In this document: in pieces, positions 43,349 through 52,044 of the stretch
Position numbering within the stretch: position 1 is the first letter of the stretch
Layout of the letters: each line of letters starts with the position of its first letter
Notes under the pieces: generated by a model
What the model was told of the DNA's origin: nothing
Database searches by the model: none
The model's input: the letters and a program-made list of their open reading frames with translations, nothing else
Assembly: GCA_045660745.1 (NCBI GenBank)
Contig: JAZREJ010000039.1
Location: 1-64,000 of the forward strand
Direction: 5' to 3'
DNA from: RGIG6353 sp045660745
GTDB lineage: Bacteria > Bacillota > Clostridia > Oscillospirales > SIG627
Length of the DNA stretch: 64,000 nucleotides
Program-made: the position numbers and the translations under genes

Positions 43349-44230
43349 ATGAACAAGCTTGGTATTTTCATGAATTTCTGGGAAAAGAACTGGGATGCAG
43401 ACCACTCAAAGTACATAAAGAAAGCCGCACAGATAGGCTTTGACGTACTCGAATTTCAGGCTCAGCCCCTTCTTGAGATGAGCGATGAAAAGCTTAAAAG
43501 TCTCAAGGCTCTTGCTGACGAGGTAGGAATTGAGCTTACCTATTCTCTCGGTCTTGACCCGGCATACGACGTTTCATCTCCGGATGAAAACGTAAGACTC
43601 GGAGGTGTCGATTACCTAAAGAGAATCGTCGAACAGATAGGCAAGATGGACGGAAAGCTTCTCTCCGGCGTAAGCTATGCAGGATGGGGTACACCTCCCT
43701 ACGTACTTGATGACAAAAGACCACTTCTTGAAAACAGTATCAAGAGCATGAGAGAAATAATCAAAGCGGCTGAAGACAACGGAGTTACCTACTGTGTTGA
43801 GGCAGTAAACCGTTTTGAAGGGTGTCTTATAAACACAGCCGAGGAAGCTCTTGCATACGCAGACGAAATTGACAGCCGTAACATAGGTATTCTTCTTGAC
43901 ACCTATCACATGAACATTGAAGAAAATTCCATTGGAGATGCTATCCGACTTGTAGGAAACAGACTTACAAGCTTCCACACCGGGGAGAATAACCGCACGG
44001 CTCCCGGACGCGGACATCTTAACTGGGACGAGATATTCGGTACCCTTTCAGAGATAGGCTACAAGAATCGTATTGTGTGCGAACCATTCGTAATGCAGGG
44101 GGGTGAGGTTGGACGTGACATACACGTGTTCCGCGACCTCGTTTCTGACACAAGCGAGAAGGCTATTGACAGAGAAGCGGCATACATTCTCGAATTTGAA
44201 AAGGGAATGATGAGAAAATACAACATGTAA
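43349..44230 (+). CDS. D-tagatose/D-psicose 3-epimerase family protein
   Basis: The 293-residue TIM-barrel enzyme shows the full catalytic set of the ketose 3-epimerases: Glu151 (YCVEAVNRFE), Asp184 (LLDTYHMN), His210 (SFHTGENN) and Glu245 (VCEPF), with the substrate loop ENNRTAPGRGHLNW. It would epimerise a ketohexose at C3 (for example D-fructose/D-psicose or D-tagatose/D-sorbose) with Mn or Co. It is cotranscribed with the FucI-like isomerase. Start follows AAGGAGGTTTCACGC. Confidence 0.93.
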   Translation: MNKLGIFMNFWEKNWDADHSKYIKKAAQIGFDVLEFQAQPLLEMSDEKLKSLKALADEVGIELTYSLGLDPAYDVSSPDENVRLGGVDYLKRIVEQIGKMDGKLLSGVSYAGWGTPPYVLDDKRPLLENSIKSMREIIKAAEDNGVTYCVEAVNRFEGCLINTAEEALAYADEIDSRNIGILLDTYHMNIEENSIGDAIRLVGNRLTSFHTGENNRTAPGRGHLNWDEIFGTLSEIGYKNRIVCEPFVMQGGEVGRDIHVFRDLVSDTSEKAIDREAAYILEFEKGMMRKYNM

Positions 44231-44241
44231 AAAACGAAACA

Positions 44242-44283
44242 AAGAGTGTAAATCCCCACCGATTGCAAGAATTTATCACTCTT
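44242..44283 (+). other. Stem-loop in the 227-bp gap after the epimerase
   Basis: AGAGTGTAAAT and ATTTATCACTCT can pair with a one-base bulge around a 17-base loop. No T run follows, so it may protect the 3' end of the mRNA or be part of a small RNA. The rest of 44284-44414 shows nothing recognisable except a GTCCGGAC palindrome. Confidence 0.3.
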
Positions 44284-44414
44284 ACAAAATTCAAAGGAGA
44301 TGTAAAAAAAGTCCGGACCGTCAAAAAACACAAACAAATAGAGTTTTAAGTGTATTCAAAACTTTTAAACGGATAAAGTTCTCTGAAGCATTTTTCCAAT
44401 CTCCTACAATTCAA

Positions 44415-44458
44415 GGGCTGTAAAAAACTCAAACAGAGTTTTTTACAGCCCCCTTTTT
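44415..44458. terminator. Bidirectional terminator before the DacA-like gene
   Basis: GGGCTGTAAAAAACTC, AAACA, GAGTTTTTTACAGCCC is a 16-bp perfect stem followed by CCCTTTTTTA. A related hairpin stands at 59924-59970. Confidence 0.9.
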
Positions 44459-45645
44459 TACTGAACAAGAGTTTTTAGAAGCGAAGTGAAAATGTCGAAA
44501 AAGCCTGCTTTTTCAACCGACTCGGTAGTAACTATCTTGCTTGAGCCGAGCATCTGCCCGTTTGCGAAATATTTTATCTCACCAACCGTTTGTCCTTTGT
44601 CAACAGGAGAAGTTACCTTATCTGCAAGCTCTATCTGAACTTCAATCTTTCCTTCAAGACCTTTTTTAACAAGGATAGGTGCTATACTTGTATCTACCGA
44701 CGCATACTGCTTTTTCCCGCCCTTTACACGCACCTCATGTATTTCAAGGGGAGCGGGGTGATATACGGCAAAATTGGCAAATCCGTAATCAAGGAGTGCT
44801 TTTGCATCCGAAAAGCGTTCGGCGGAGGTGGGACCTCCAAGCACTACCGCGATAAGTTCGGTCTCTCCCCTTTTAGCAGTTGCCGAAAGGCAGAATTTCG
44901 CCTTTGAAGTAGAGCCCGTTTTAAGCCCGTTAGCGCCGTTGTAAAAACGAATAAGCTTATTGGTGTTAGTAAGTCCGAATGCGCCGTTACGGATAGTATC
45001 CATCCATATCGTTGTATATTCAAATATCTTTTCGTGTGATATAAGCTCGCGGGACATAACGGCAACGTCGCGCGCAGTTGAAGTATGCATCTCTTTGTCG
45101 TCAAGCCCCGTACAGTTCACAAAGCTCGTATTCGTCATGCCGAGTTCTGCAGCGCGCTCATTCATACGGCGTACGAACTCCGCTTCACTTCCTGCAATAT
45201 GTTCTGCAAGAGCAACCGCACCGTCATTACAGCTAGACACAACGACAGCCTTGAGCATATCGTGAACGCTGAGCACCTCTCCCGGCTCCATCCACGCCTG
45301 ACTGCCTCCCATTGAAGCTGCGTTTTCGCTTACAGTAACGGGATCATCGAGCTTTATAACACCTCCGTCGAGCGCCTCCATAACAAGAAGTATAGTCATT
45401 ACCTTTGTAACCGATGCGATAGGCAGACTCTTGTCAGCATTCTTATCAAAAAGCACCTCTCCTGTTTCTGCCTCCATAAGGATTGCGCCCTCGGATGTGA
45501 CGTCAAGCGCTGTCGCTGACGCAGGAAGCACCCAATCAAAAAACTCATCCTCGGTTAAAAATAGGCTTTCATCCTCTAACAACTCCGCACTTACGGGAAG
45601 CACACTCAGTGCAAGCATCAATATAAACACTAAAACTTTTTTCAT
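44458..45645 (-). CDS. D-alanyl-D-alanine carboxypeptidase (S11 family, DacA-like)
   Basis: This 395-residue exported penicillin-binding protein trims the terminal D-Ala of peptidoglycan stem peptides. It has a signal peptide (MKKVLVFILMLALSVLPVSA), the S-x-x-K motif Ser78-Lys81 (ASVTK), the S-x-N motif in VVSSCNDG, and K-T-G in LKTGST. A C-terminal beta domain and a hydrophobic-amphipathic tail (FFDIFTSLLKTLV) suggest peripheral membrane attachment, as in PBP5. The start follows AAAGGAGACGGGT. Single-gene unit. Confidence 0.96.
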   Translation of the reverse strand: MKKVLVFILMLALSVLPVSAELLEDESLFLTEDEFFDWVLPASATALDVTSEGAILMEAETGEVLFDKNADKSLPIASVTKVMTILLVMEALDGGVIKLDDPVTVSENAASMGGSQAWMEPGEVLSVHDMLKAVVVSSCNDGAVALAEHIAGSEAEFVRRMNERAAELGMTNTSFVNCTGLDDKEMHTSTARDVAVMSRELISHEKIFEYTTIWMDTIRNGAFGLTNTNKLIRFYNGANGLKTGSTSKAKFCLSATAKRGETELIAVVLGGPTSAERFSDAKALLDYGFANFAVYHPAPLEIHEVRVKGGKKQYASVDTSIAPILVKKGLEGKIEVQIELADKVTSPVDKGQTVGEIKYFANGQMLGSSKIVTTESVEKAGFFDIFTSLLKTLVQ

Positions 45646-45707
45646 ACCCGTCTCCTTTTGTTTTTTGTAATATTGTATTCAAAAGAAATAAGGCTATGAC
45701 AAAAACA

Positions 45708-45733
45708 GCACCTGTTCAAAAAAGAACAGGTGC
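45708..45733 (-). terminator. Terminator of the GH3 gene
   Basis: GCACCTGTTC and GAACAGGTGC form a 10-bp stem; on the minus strand it is followed by TGTTTTTG. Confidence 0.82.
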
Positions 45734-45741
45734 ATTTTAGT

Positions 45742-47370
45742 TTATTCAACTTCTCTTTCAAAGTAGCCTTTATGGGTTACGGGATTCTTGGCGACCATAG
45801 GCTTTTCGCCGAGGAGCACCTTAACGGCACCTCGCTGGGACGCCTCGGAGCTTGAAAAGGCATTCACATAAGTATAAAGATAAGGAAAGTCATGAAGCTT
45901 ATACGGATCACCGAAGGAGGTAAACACAACCGACGGGTGAGAGAACAAAAATCCTCTCCAGAACAGCATTATATTTGCCCATGCAATACGTAAGCTTCCT
46001 CCAAGATAATCATGAACTCCTATCTTACAGTTAACAAATACCGTTTTTGCTTCTGCCATTTTTTCTTTAACGGTAGTATGGGAAGGATTTAAGAGCACCT
46101 CAACCTCCAGCCCTCTTGCACGAAGCTCATTTTCGAATTCATCAAGATATCTAACAAGAGGCGAAGCAACACGAGCACTCTCGACGCGCTGAATGTTAAT
46201 AACAAGAACCTTATCTCCCTTTTCCAATTTAACGGGAAGCACGCCTTTGCAATTTCTGACAAATTTTATAGACTTTTCTCCTATCTCATCAGCAATCGCT
46301 TTGATATCAAGACTATCATTAACAGCGTTATCGGGAAGCTTGTTATCATCAAATATACGAGCATTTTCTTTCATGACAAGCACTCGGCGTACCGCATCGC
46401 GAAGTCGCTCAAGCGTTATATTTCCTTGCTCATATGCCGACTTGATTCTATCAAAATCCACAGGAAGCGCAAACAGAGCCATATCCCCTCCCGCATTCAA
46501 GAATTCTACAACAAGCTTATCCTCGCGCATCACAGAGCAAGAACCAATCATGCTGAGTGCATCGGACACAACGCAACCTTTAAATTGAAGCTCTTCCTTT
46601 AAAAGATCCGTTATAAGCTTACGGCTTATGATAGCCGGCTTATATCCCAGTACCTCATCGACCTTTTCTCCGTCAAATGCGGGAAGTGCAAGATGTCCTA
46701 CCATTATGGAGCCTACACCTTCCCTTATAAGCTCACGGTATACCTTGCCAAAAGTATTCATCCACTCCTCACGTGACAGGCTGTTGATCGTTGTACAGAA
46801 GTGCTGATTGCGGTCATCGACACCGTCTCCCGGAAAATGCTTGGCACACGCAACCATCACGTTGTTTTTTTGAAGTCCTCTGATATACGCCGAACCGATT
46901 TTTATGACTTGATCTGCGCTGTCCGAGATTGCACGCACATTTGTTACGGGATTGTCGGGATTCATGTTGAGATCAACTATTGGTGCAAACGTCCAATGAA
47001 TACCCGCACGTCTTGCAATTGCGGCGGTTGCCTCTCCTGCCTTTTCTATAAGCTCTGCGTCATCGGCGGCACCCCATGCCATGGGGAACGGCAAAAGCTC
47101 CTCTCCTTTGATGGCACAACCGGGACCGTTCTCAACGTCCGCAGAAACGATTACCGGGATGTCAAGATTGTCGTTTGCTATCTTCGTATATTTATGTATA
47201 AACTCAGGCTCTGCGCCATTGAAAAATATTCCGCCCGGCTTTGTTCTTCTGACAATGTCGGCAAATTCTTCCTCACTCCACTTGGGAGAAACTGCATAAC
47301 AAAGAGTCTGACCGATAAGCTCGTCTATCGTCATACTCTCGATAAAAGCGTCAATGCTTTTTGTATCCAT
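45742..47370 (-). CDS. Glycoside hydrolase family 3, NagZ-like beta-N-acetylglucosaminidase
   Basis: The 542-residue cytoplasmic enzyme has KHFPGDGVDDRNQH (177-190), which corresponds to the NagZ loop carrying the Asp-His general acid dyad (His190), and the nucleophile Asp270 in GCVVSDALSM. A C-terminal alpha/beta sandwich follows (about 370-540). It may remove GlcNAc from cell-wall fragments during recycling or from chitin-like oligosaccharides. The start at 47370 follows ACGGAGGTACTATT; a longer frame has no ribosome site. It lies upstream of a DacA-like gene but has its own terminator. Confidence 0.92.
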   Translation of the reverse strand: MDTKSIDAFIESMTIDELIGQTLCYAVSPKWSEEEFADIVRRTKPGGIFFNGAEPEFIHKYTKIANDNLDIPVIVSADVENGPGCAIKGEELLPFPMAWGAADDAELIEKAGEATAAIARRAGIHWTFAPIVDLNMNPDNPVTNVRAISDSADQVIKIGSAYIRGLQKNNVMVACAKHFPGDGVDDRNQHFCTTINSLSREEWMNTFGKVYRELIREGVGSIMVGHLALPAFDGEKVDEVLGYKPAIISRKLITDLLKEELQFKGCVVSDALSMIGSCSVMREDKLVVEFLNAGGDMALFALPVDFDRIKSAYEQGNITLERLRDAVRRVLVMKENARIFDDNKLPDNAVNDSLDIKAIADEIGEKSIKFVRNCKGVLPVKLEKGDKVLVINIQRVESARVASPLVRYLDEFENELRARGLEVEVLLNPSHTTVKEKMAEAKTVFVNCKIGVHDYLGGSLRIAWANIMLFWRGFLFSHPSVVFTSFGDPYKLHDFPYLYTYVNAFSSSEASQRGAVKVLLGEKPMVAKNPVTHKGYFEREVE

Positions 47371-47471
47371 AATAGTACCTCCGTTTCGATACACTTAATC
47401 CTTTAATATCATAGCGCTACAGAACAGATTGTGGAATGGATAAATTTGTACAAAATATGGATAATTCCGAT

Positions 47472-48254
47472 TTATATCTCCTCGTCTCCATGGAGATCCA
47501 TCCACTCACAAGCGGCATCATACGCTTCATAATCAAGGTCTGCCATAGTATTTGTGTGAAGGATAACTCCGTCGGCTTCCCCGGCGAGTATCTTTTCACG
47601 ATACCAGTCAAGCTGCCACTTAACCTTTTCGCCCGTTGCTTCCTTCTGCTCCCCAAAATTATAAAGATAGCAACCGAACATAAACCTCTTCCCCGGTGCC
47701 ATCTTCTTGAGTATCTCAAACTTTTCAGGGATAAGGTGAACGTCGCTTTCCTTCCAGGTCCACATTGTGATACCGTCAAAGGGCTCGATGTATTTCATAA
47801 AATCCGTATCCTGCTCGGGCTTGATACCAAACTCAAAGGTGTAAAGCACCATCCACATATCAAGAGGGCGGATATCGTTTGTCTTGAGTCTTTCCTGAAT
47901 TTTCCAAAGGTTTTCAACGGGTATATTTCTGAATTTTCCCTCTCTGACAAAATCGTCAAAGACAACGCAGTTGATGTTGTCAAAATCTGCCGCCTCAGCA
48001 ATAAGCGGCTCTACGATCTCGGGATTTTCCCCCGCCTTGTAGCATTCCCAACCAACGCCCTTGAGTGTCTTGAATGATTTATTATACTGACGTCTGTCAA
48101 CCTTACGTCCAACAGGCACCATAAACGTATTTCTGATACCAAGGTATAGACAGGCCTCCATCGGTGTCATTCGGGATTCCTTTTCATTACCGTATTCGTG
48201 ATTGTAACGTCCTTCGGGATGTCCCCAAAGCCAGAATTTGTCGCGTAAAAGCAT
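47472..48254 (-). CDS. Uncharacterised protein, possibly a TIM-barrel glycosidase-like fold
   Basis: I do not recognise a family for this 260-residue cytoplasmic protein. It has strand-like segments ending in acidic and aromatic residues (INCVVFDDF, ITMWTWKESD, RFMFGCYLYNFG, GVILHTNTMADLD), suggesting a sugar-active barrel with an incomplete strand count. It starts LLRDKFWLWGHPEGRYN, a sugar-binding-like patch. The start follows AGGAGAAAAAGAA. It is divergent from an AraC gene at 48380, which probably regulates it. Confidence 0.6.
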   Translation of the reverse strand: MLLRDKFWLWGHPEGRYNHEYGNEKESRMTPMEACLYLGIRNTFMVPVGRKVDRRQYNKSFKTLKGVGWECYKAGENPEIVEPLIAEAADFDNINCVVFDDFVREGKFRNIPVENLWKIQERLKTNDIRPLDMWMVLYTFEFGIKPEQDTDFMKYIEPFDGITMWTWKESDVHLIPEKFEILKKMAPGKRFMFGCYLYNFGEQKEATGEKVKWQLDWYREKILAGEADGVILHTNTMADLDYEAYDAACEWMDLHGDEEI

Positions 48255-48379
48255 TTCTTTTTCTCCTTTGTATTGACTTTTCGTTCTAACCGTTGTAATA
48301 TGTACTTGCTGATATTATATTAAAGCAAAAATCCCTTATAATAAATACTTTTTCAAGTATAAAATATGGAGTTTCGAGT

Positions 48380-49192
48380 ATGTTTTATAATTCAAACACA
48401 GAAATATTCAACGAGATTGCCAAAATAAAGCCGCAGATATTATGTGTCGGTCACGCCAAAGTGGGCAGTGAATGGCAAGGTCGTCGAATATCTCCGAAAT
48501 ACTCGCGTCTTTATTACGTTTTAAACGGAAGCTTTACAATCAAGCTGAGCAACGGAGAAGAGTTAACTTTCACAAAGGATAAGTGGTATCTGCTTCCGGC
48601 GGGAATGGATTTTGACTTTGAGTGCGCACAAACCATGGAGCACATTTACTTTCATATAAAGCTGTGTGGCTCTGACGGTGCAGATCTTTTGAGAGCGTGT
48701 AAAAAGCCTCTATCTTTGTCGGATCCATCAAATGTTGATTTTATAAAGAAAAATATAACGTCATCAAGTCTGCCGATCGGTCTAAAGCTAAAAAACGCAG
48801 CAATTAATACTATTGCGGAAATGATAGATCTTTACAACATAAGTCTATGTGACGAAAGACACTCGCCGTGCATAAAAAAAGCACTTTCTTACATTCGTGA
48901 AAATCTTTCTGCAAAGCTAACCATATCTGAAATATCCGAAAGCATATTCGTATCAAAAAGCACCCTTACAAAGCACTTTCAAAAAGAGCTTTCGGTATCT
49001 GTGAACGAATACGTTACACGGCTTATAATGTCGGAAGCAGAAGCACTGCTTTCTACGACATCACTCTCGGTTGGTGCTATAAGCGAAAAGCTTGGTTTTT
49101 CGGATCAGCTTTACTTCTCACGGCGTTTTAAAAACATACACGGTGTGTGTCCGAGCGAATACAGAAAAAATCGGAGTTACCTTATAGGGTAA
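48380..49192 (+). CDS. AraC-family transcriptional regulator
   Basis: The 270-residue regulator has a cupin-like sensor (residues 30-110; KWYLLPAGMDFDFEC) and a DNA-binding domain with LTISEISESIFVSKSTLTKHF and VGAISEKLGFSDQLYFSRRF, ending GVCPSEYRKN. It faces the uncharacterised gene at 47472 and converges with the ThuA/Gfo-Idh pair. An inverted repeat ATACTT-TTTC-AAGTAT lies just upstream of the start and may be an operator. Confidence 0.93.
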   Translation: MFYNSNTEIFNEIAKIKPQILCVGHAKVGSEWQGRRISPKYSRLYYVLNGSFTIKLSNGEELTFTKDKWYLLPAGMDFDFECAQTMEHIYFHIKLCGSDGADLLRACKKPLSLSDPSNVDFIKKNITSSSLPIGLKLKNAAINTIAEMIDLYNISLCDERHSPCIKKALSYIRENLSAKLTISEISESIFVSKSTLTKHFQKELSVSVNEYVTRLIMSEAEALLSTTSLSVGAISEKLGFSDQLYFSRRFKNIHGVCPSEYRKNRSYLIG

Positions 49193-49206
49193 CACCGACT
49201 TTTTTA
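49171..49206. terminator. Bidirectional terminator, AraC gene versus ThuA gene
   Basis: TCGGAGTTACC and GGGTAACACCGA pair (one mismatch) around TTATA with T runs on both sides. It overlaps the last codons of the AraC gene. Confidence 0.85.
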
Positions 49207-49920
49207 TTCTATGCCCTCAACGGGCTGAAACTCAGGGCATATAAGCTCGACATTCTTCTTAATTGGGCATGCCCATCTGACAGCGTTTTTAATAATTTGC
49301 TGTACATTCTTATCATGAAAAGCACGGTTAGTCTCATGGCCGGGCTGGAAGTAAAAAATCTTACCAAGTCCCCTTGTCCAAGTGCATCCCGAACGGAAAA
49401 CTTCTCCGCTCTTAAACCATCCCATAAATATGATATCATCAGGATTTGCAATATCAAACGGTTCTCCGTACATTTCCTCGGGCTCAAGAACAAAGGTCTC
49501 ATCAACGCCCTCGGCAATAGGATGATTAGGCATTATAGTCCATATTCTCTCACGTGCGCCCTCTCGCCACTTAAGTGTGGAAGAGGTTCCCATCATACGC
49601 CTGAACACCTTGGAATAATGTGCAGAGTGAAGAGGCACAAAACCCATACCGCCAAGAATATACTTTTGAACTCTTTCTACCACCTCGTCGGGAACAAGTC
49701 TGTGCTTGACGTGAGACCAGTAAACAAGAACATCAGTATCCTGAAGCACCTCGTCTGTAAGGCCGCATTCATCGTCATCCAGAGTCGCGGTCCGAACCTC
49801 GATATCCTCGCACCTCAAAAAGTCGGCAATGAAATTGTGAATACCACCCGGGTATATTTCTGTCACAGTGGGATCGTTCTTCTCATGATAATTTTCGTTC
49901 CAAACAGTAACCTTTATCAT
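49204..49920 (-). CDS. ThuA-like domain protein (copy 1)
   Basis: The 238-residue protein matches the ThuA family (class I GATase-like fold), found in trehalose and other sugar catabolism operons beside Gfo/Idh dehydrogenases. Visible blocks are GIHNFIADFL, ATLDDDECGL, DVLVYWSHVKH, FVPLHSAHYSK and GKIFYFQPGHE. The exact reaction is unknown. It begins 11 bp after the Gfo/Idh gene at 49932, so the two form an operon. A paralogue with the same length lies at 54576. Confidence 0.9.
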   Translation of the reverse strand: MIKVTVWNENYHEKNDPTVTEIYPGGIHNFIADFLRCEDIEVRTATLDDDECGLTDEVLQDTDVLVYWSHVKHRLVPDEVVERVQKYILGGMGFVPLHSAHYSKVFRRMMGTSSTLKWREGARERIWTIMPNHPIAEGVDETFVLEPEEMYGEPFDIANPDDIIFMGWFKSGEVFRSGCTWTRGLGKIFYFQPGHETNRAFHDKNVQQIIKNAVRWACPIKKNVELICPEFQPVEGIE

Positions 49921-49931
49921 TTTTTACCCTA

Positions 49932-51011
49932 TCAAAGCTGAACTTCTCTACCTGTCTCGGCAGACTCGTACATAGCACGAAGAATCTTTATCATATTAAC
50001 ACCCTGAATGGGTTCGAAGTCGGGCTTTGCACCGTTGGCGATTACGTCAACGAAATGCTCGATGTTGCGAGCGTGGATGTTGGGCTCGTCAATTATCTGA
50101 GGCTCAAGATTTTCAAGAACACCGTTTGTCTCGGTAAATATCTTAAGAGAATTTGTGCCGCGACAGTTATCGGTAAACTTGGAACCTGCCTTGGTACCTC
50201 GAAGCTCAACGAATACATTCTCATGCTCAACATTGGATGCCCATGAAAATTCTATCTGGAGGCATGCGCCGTTATCGAACTTGATAAAGCCCATTGCGAG
50301 GTCTTCAACATCGAACGTACCGCCGGATACCTTGTCGCCAAATGCGGAGTTTGCAGAGTCGGAAGTGTCGGAATCAGCAAATTTTCTGAAGGTGCAACCG
50401 GAAACCGCAACAGGAGTGGGGTTGCCCATAAGCCAAATGGAAAGGTCTATCATGTGTACACCGAGGTCGATGAGAGGACCGCCACCCGAAAGCTCTTTGG
50501 TTGTGAACCATCCGCCCTTACCCGGAATACCGCGACGTCTCTGCCAACCGCAGCGTCCGCAGTAGATATCTCCCATCTTACCGTCTGCGATAAACTTCTT
50601 CATATATCTTGAAGTGTTTCTGTGGCGGTTATTTCTCATTACCATAAGAGTCTTGCCAGCCTTTTCAGCAGCATTCTTCATCTTGAGTGCTTCCTCAACC
50701 GAAACAGCATCGGGCTTCTCGCAAAATACGTTGATTCCCTTTTCAAGAGCCGCAACAGCAATGAGCGAATGATAGAGGTTGGGAGTACAAATGTCAACGA
50801 AATCAAGTCCTTCGATTTCAAGAACGTCCTTATAATCAGTAAAGCCAAGAGCATTCTCAAGACCGAACTGCTTTTTATAGCTGTCAATCTTTTCGGGAAT
50901 GATATCACATACTGCAACTATCTCAACGTTGCCGAGCTTTTTCCAAGCGGGAATATGGCATCCTCTGGAGATTCCGCCGAGTCCGATTATGGCACCTTTT
51001 AAATTTTTCAT
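49932..51011 (-). CDS. Gfo/Idh/MocA-family oxidoreductase
   Basis: The 359-residue sugar dehydrogenase-like enzyme has the Rossmann motif AIIGLGGISRGCH, the catalytic EKP motif (VFCEKPDAVS) and a C-terminal GGxLxDxGxH-like segment (GGGPLIDLGVHMIDL) with the His typical of the family. It oxidises a sugar or polyol with NAD(P). Paired with ThuA, it resembles sugar catabolic units of Rhizobia and Firmicutes. Start follows AAAGGAGAAAAAACA. It is divergent from the AraC gene at 51147, the likely regulator. Confidence 0.94.
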   Translation of the reverse strand: MKNLKGAIIGLGGISRGCHIPAWKKLGNVEIVAVCDIIPEKIDSYKKQFGLENALGFTDYKDVLEIEGLDFVDICTPNLYHSLIAVAALEKGINVFCEKPDAVSVEEALKMKNAAEKAGKTLMVMRNNRHRNTSRYMKKFIADGKMGDIYCGRCGWQRRRGIPGKGGWFTTKELSGGGPLIDLGVHMIDLSIWLMGNPTPVAVSGCTFRKFADSDTSDSANSAFGDKVSGGTFDVEDLAMGFIKFDNGACLQIEFSWASNVEHENVFVELRGTKAGSKFTDNCRGTNSLKIFTETNGVLENLEPQIIDEPNIHARNIEHFVDVIANGAKPDFEPIQGVNMIKILRAMYESAETGREVQL

Positions 51012-51146
51012 TGTTTTTTCTCCTTTGAATATAAAATTCTTTTAAAAAAGTATAGCATATTTCTATTTTATATGATATAATTTTTTACACCAATATAATA
51101 CACGATTCATTGCGAAAAGTATCAAATTTCTACGATTGAGGTAAAA

Positions 51147-52028
51147 ATGATAACACGCTCGGAAGCTCCCTTTACAATAAATGGTATAAAAAGCTCTATT
51201 CACGTTTGGCACCAGCGCTCGGTTCGCACAAACCGTACAGTTCCAAACGCATATCACTATCACGATTATATGGAGATACTGTATGCAACAGATTCGGATA
51301 CGGTGCTTTGGGTAAACGGCGAAAGCCACCCCTTCCGTTCCGGAGACGTTGCTGTCATAAACTCGGGTGAACCACACGCCTTCACATTTAATGAATCCTC
51401 AAACTACATATGCCTTAAATTTACTCCGGGAATTTTTTCCGCTGACAATGGGTGCATGTTTCAAATACAATATCTTTTACCTTCACTCGGCAAAGATTTA
51501 AGCAAAAGAGTCTTCCCGTCAAGCGAGCTTGAGGGAATCGACATTGAAGCGTTAGTTAATGAGATAACCCTCGAATGGGACGGCAAAGAAACCGCCCACG
51601 AGCTTATAATCCGTGCAAACATTTTCAAAATATTTGCCGCCATAATAAGACTGTGGGAGAAGAATAACGTTTTTAAATTTGCACCACGCCCGTCTGATGC
51701 CATGCAAAAAGCACTTACCTACATTTCCGAAAAGAACGCATGTGTCTCAGAAGAGGAAGTTGCATCGATATGTTCTCTCAGCCCGAATTATTTTTCCCGC
51801 TCTTTCAAAAATACGGTTGGCAAAAACTTTAAAGATTATATAAACTCCATAAAGCTGCAAAATGCTCGAAACTTACTTGTCGCTACAACTAAAAATATTA
51901 CCGAAATAGCATATGACACGGGCTTTTCTTCTACCAGCCACTTTATATCGGCATTCAAAAAGGAATTTCATCTGACTCCAAAGCAGTTTCAAATCAGAAT
52001 AAAAACAAAATCAACCCCGTTTACATGA
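51147..52028 (+). CDS. AraC-family transcriptional regulator
   Basis: The 293-residue regulator has an N-terminal cupin (HYHDYMEILYATDSDT and FRSGDVAVINSGEPHAF are characteristic) and a C-terminal DNA-binding domain (VSEEEVASICSLSPNYFSRSFK, then ITEIAYDTGFSSTSHFISAFKKEFHLTPKQF). It is divergent from the Gfo/Idh-ThuA operon and only 16 bp upstream of the CapA gene, so it may regulate both directions. The start follows GATTGAGGTAAAA. Confidence 0.94.
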   Translation: MITRSEAPFTINGIKSSIHVWHQRSVRTNRTVPNAYHYHDYMEILYATDSDTVLWVNGESHPFRSGDVAVINSGEPHAFTFNESSNYICLKFTPGIFSADNGCMFQIQYLLPSLGKDLSKRVFPSSELEGIDIEALVNEITLEWDGKETAHELIIRANIFKIFAAIIRLWEKNNVFKFAPRPSDAMQKALTYISEKNACVSEEEVASICSLSPNYFSRSFKNTVGKNFKDYINSIKLQNARNLLVATTKNITEIAYDTGFSSTSHFISAFKKEFHLTPKQFQIRIKTKSTPFT

Positions 52029-52044
52029 AAGGACGTTTAATTTG

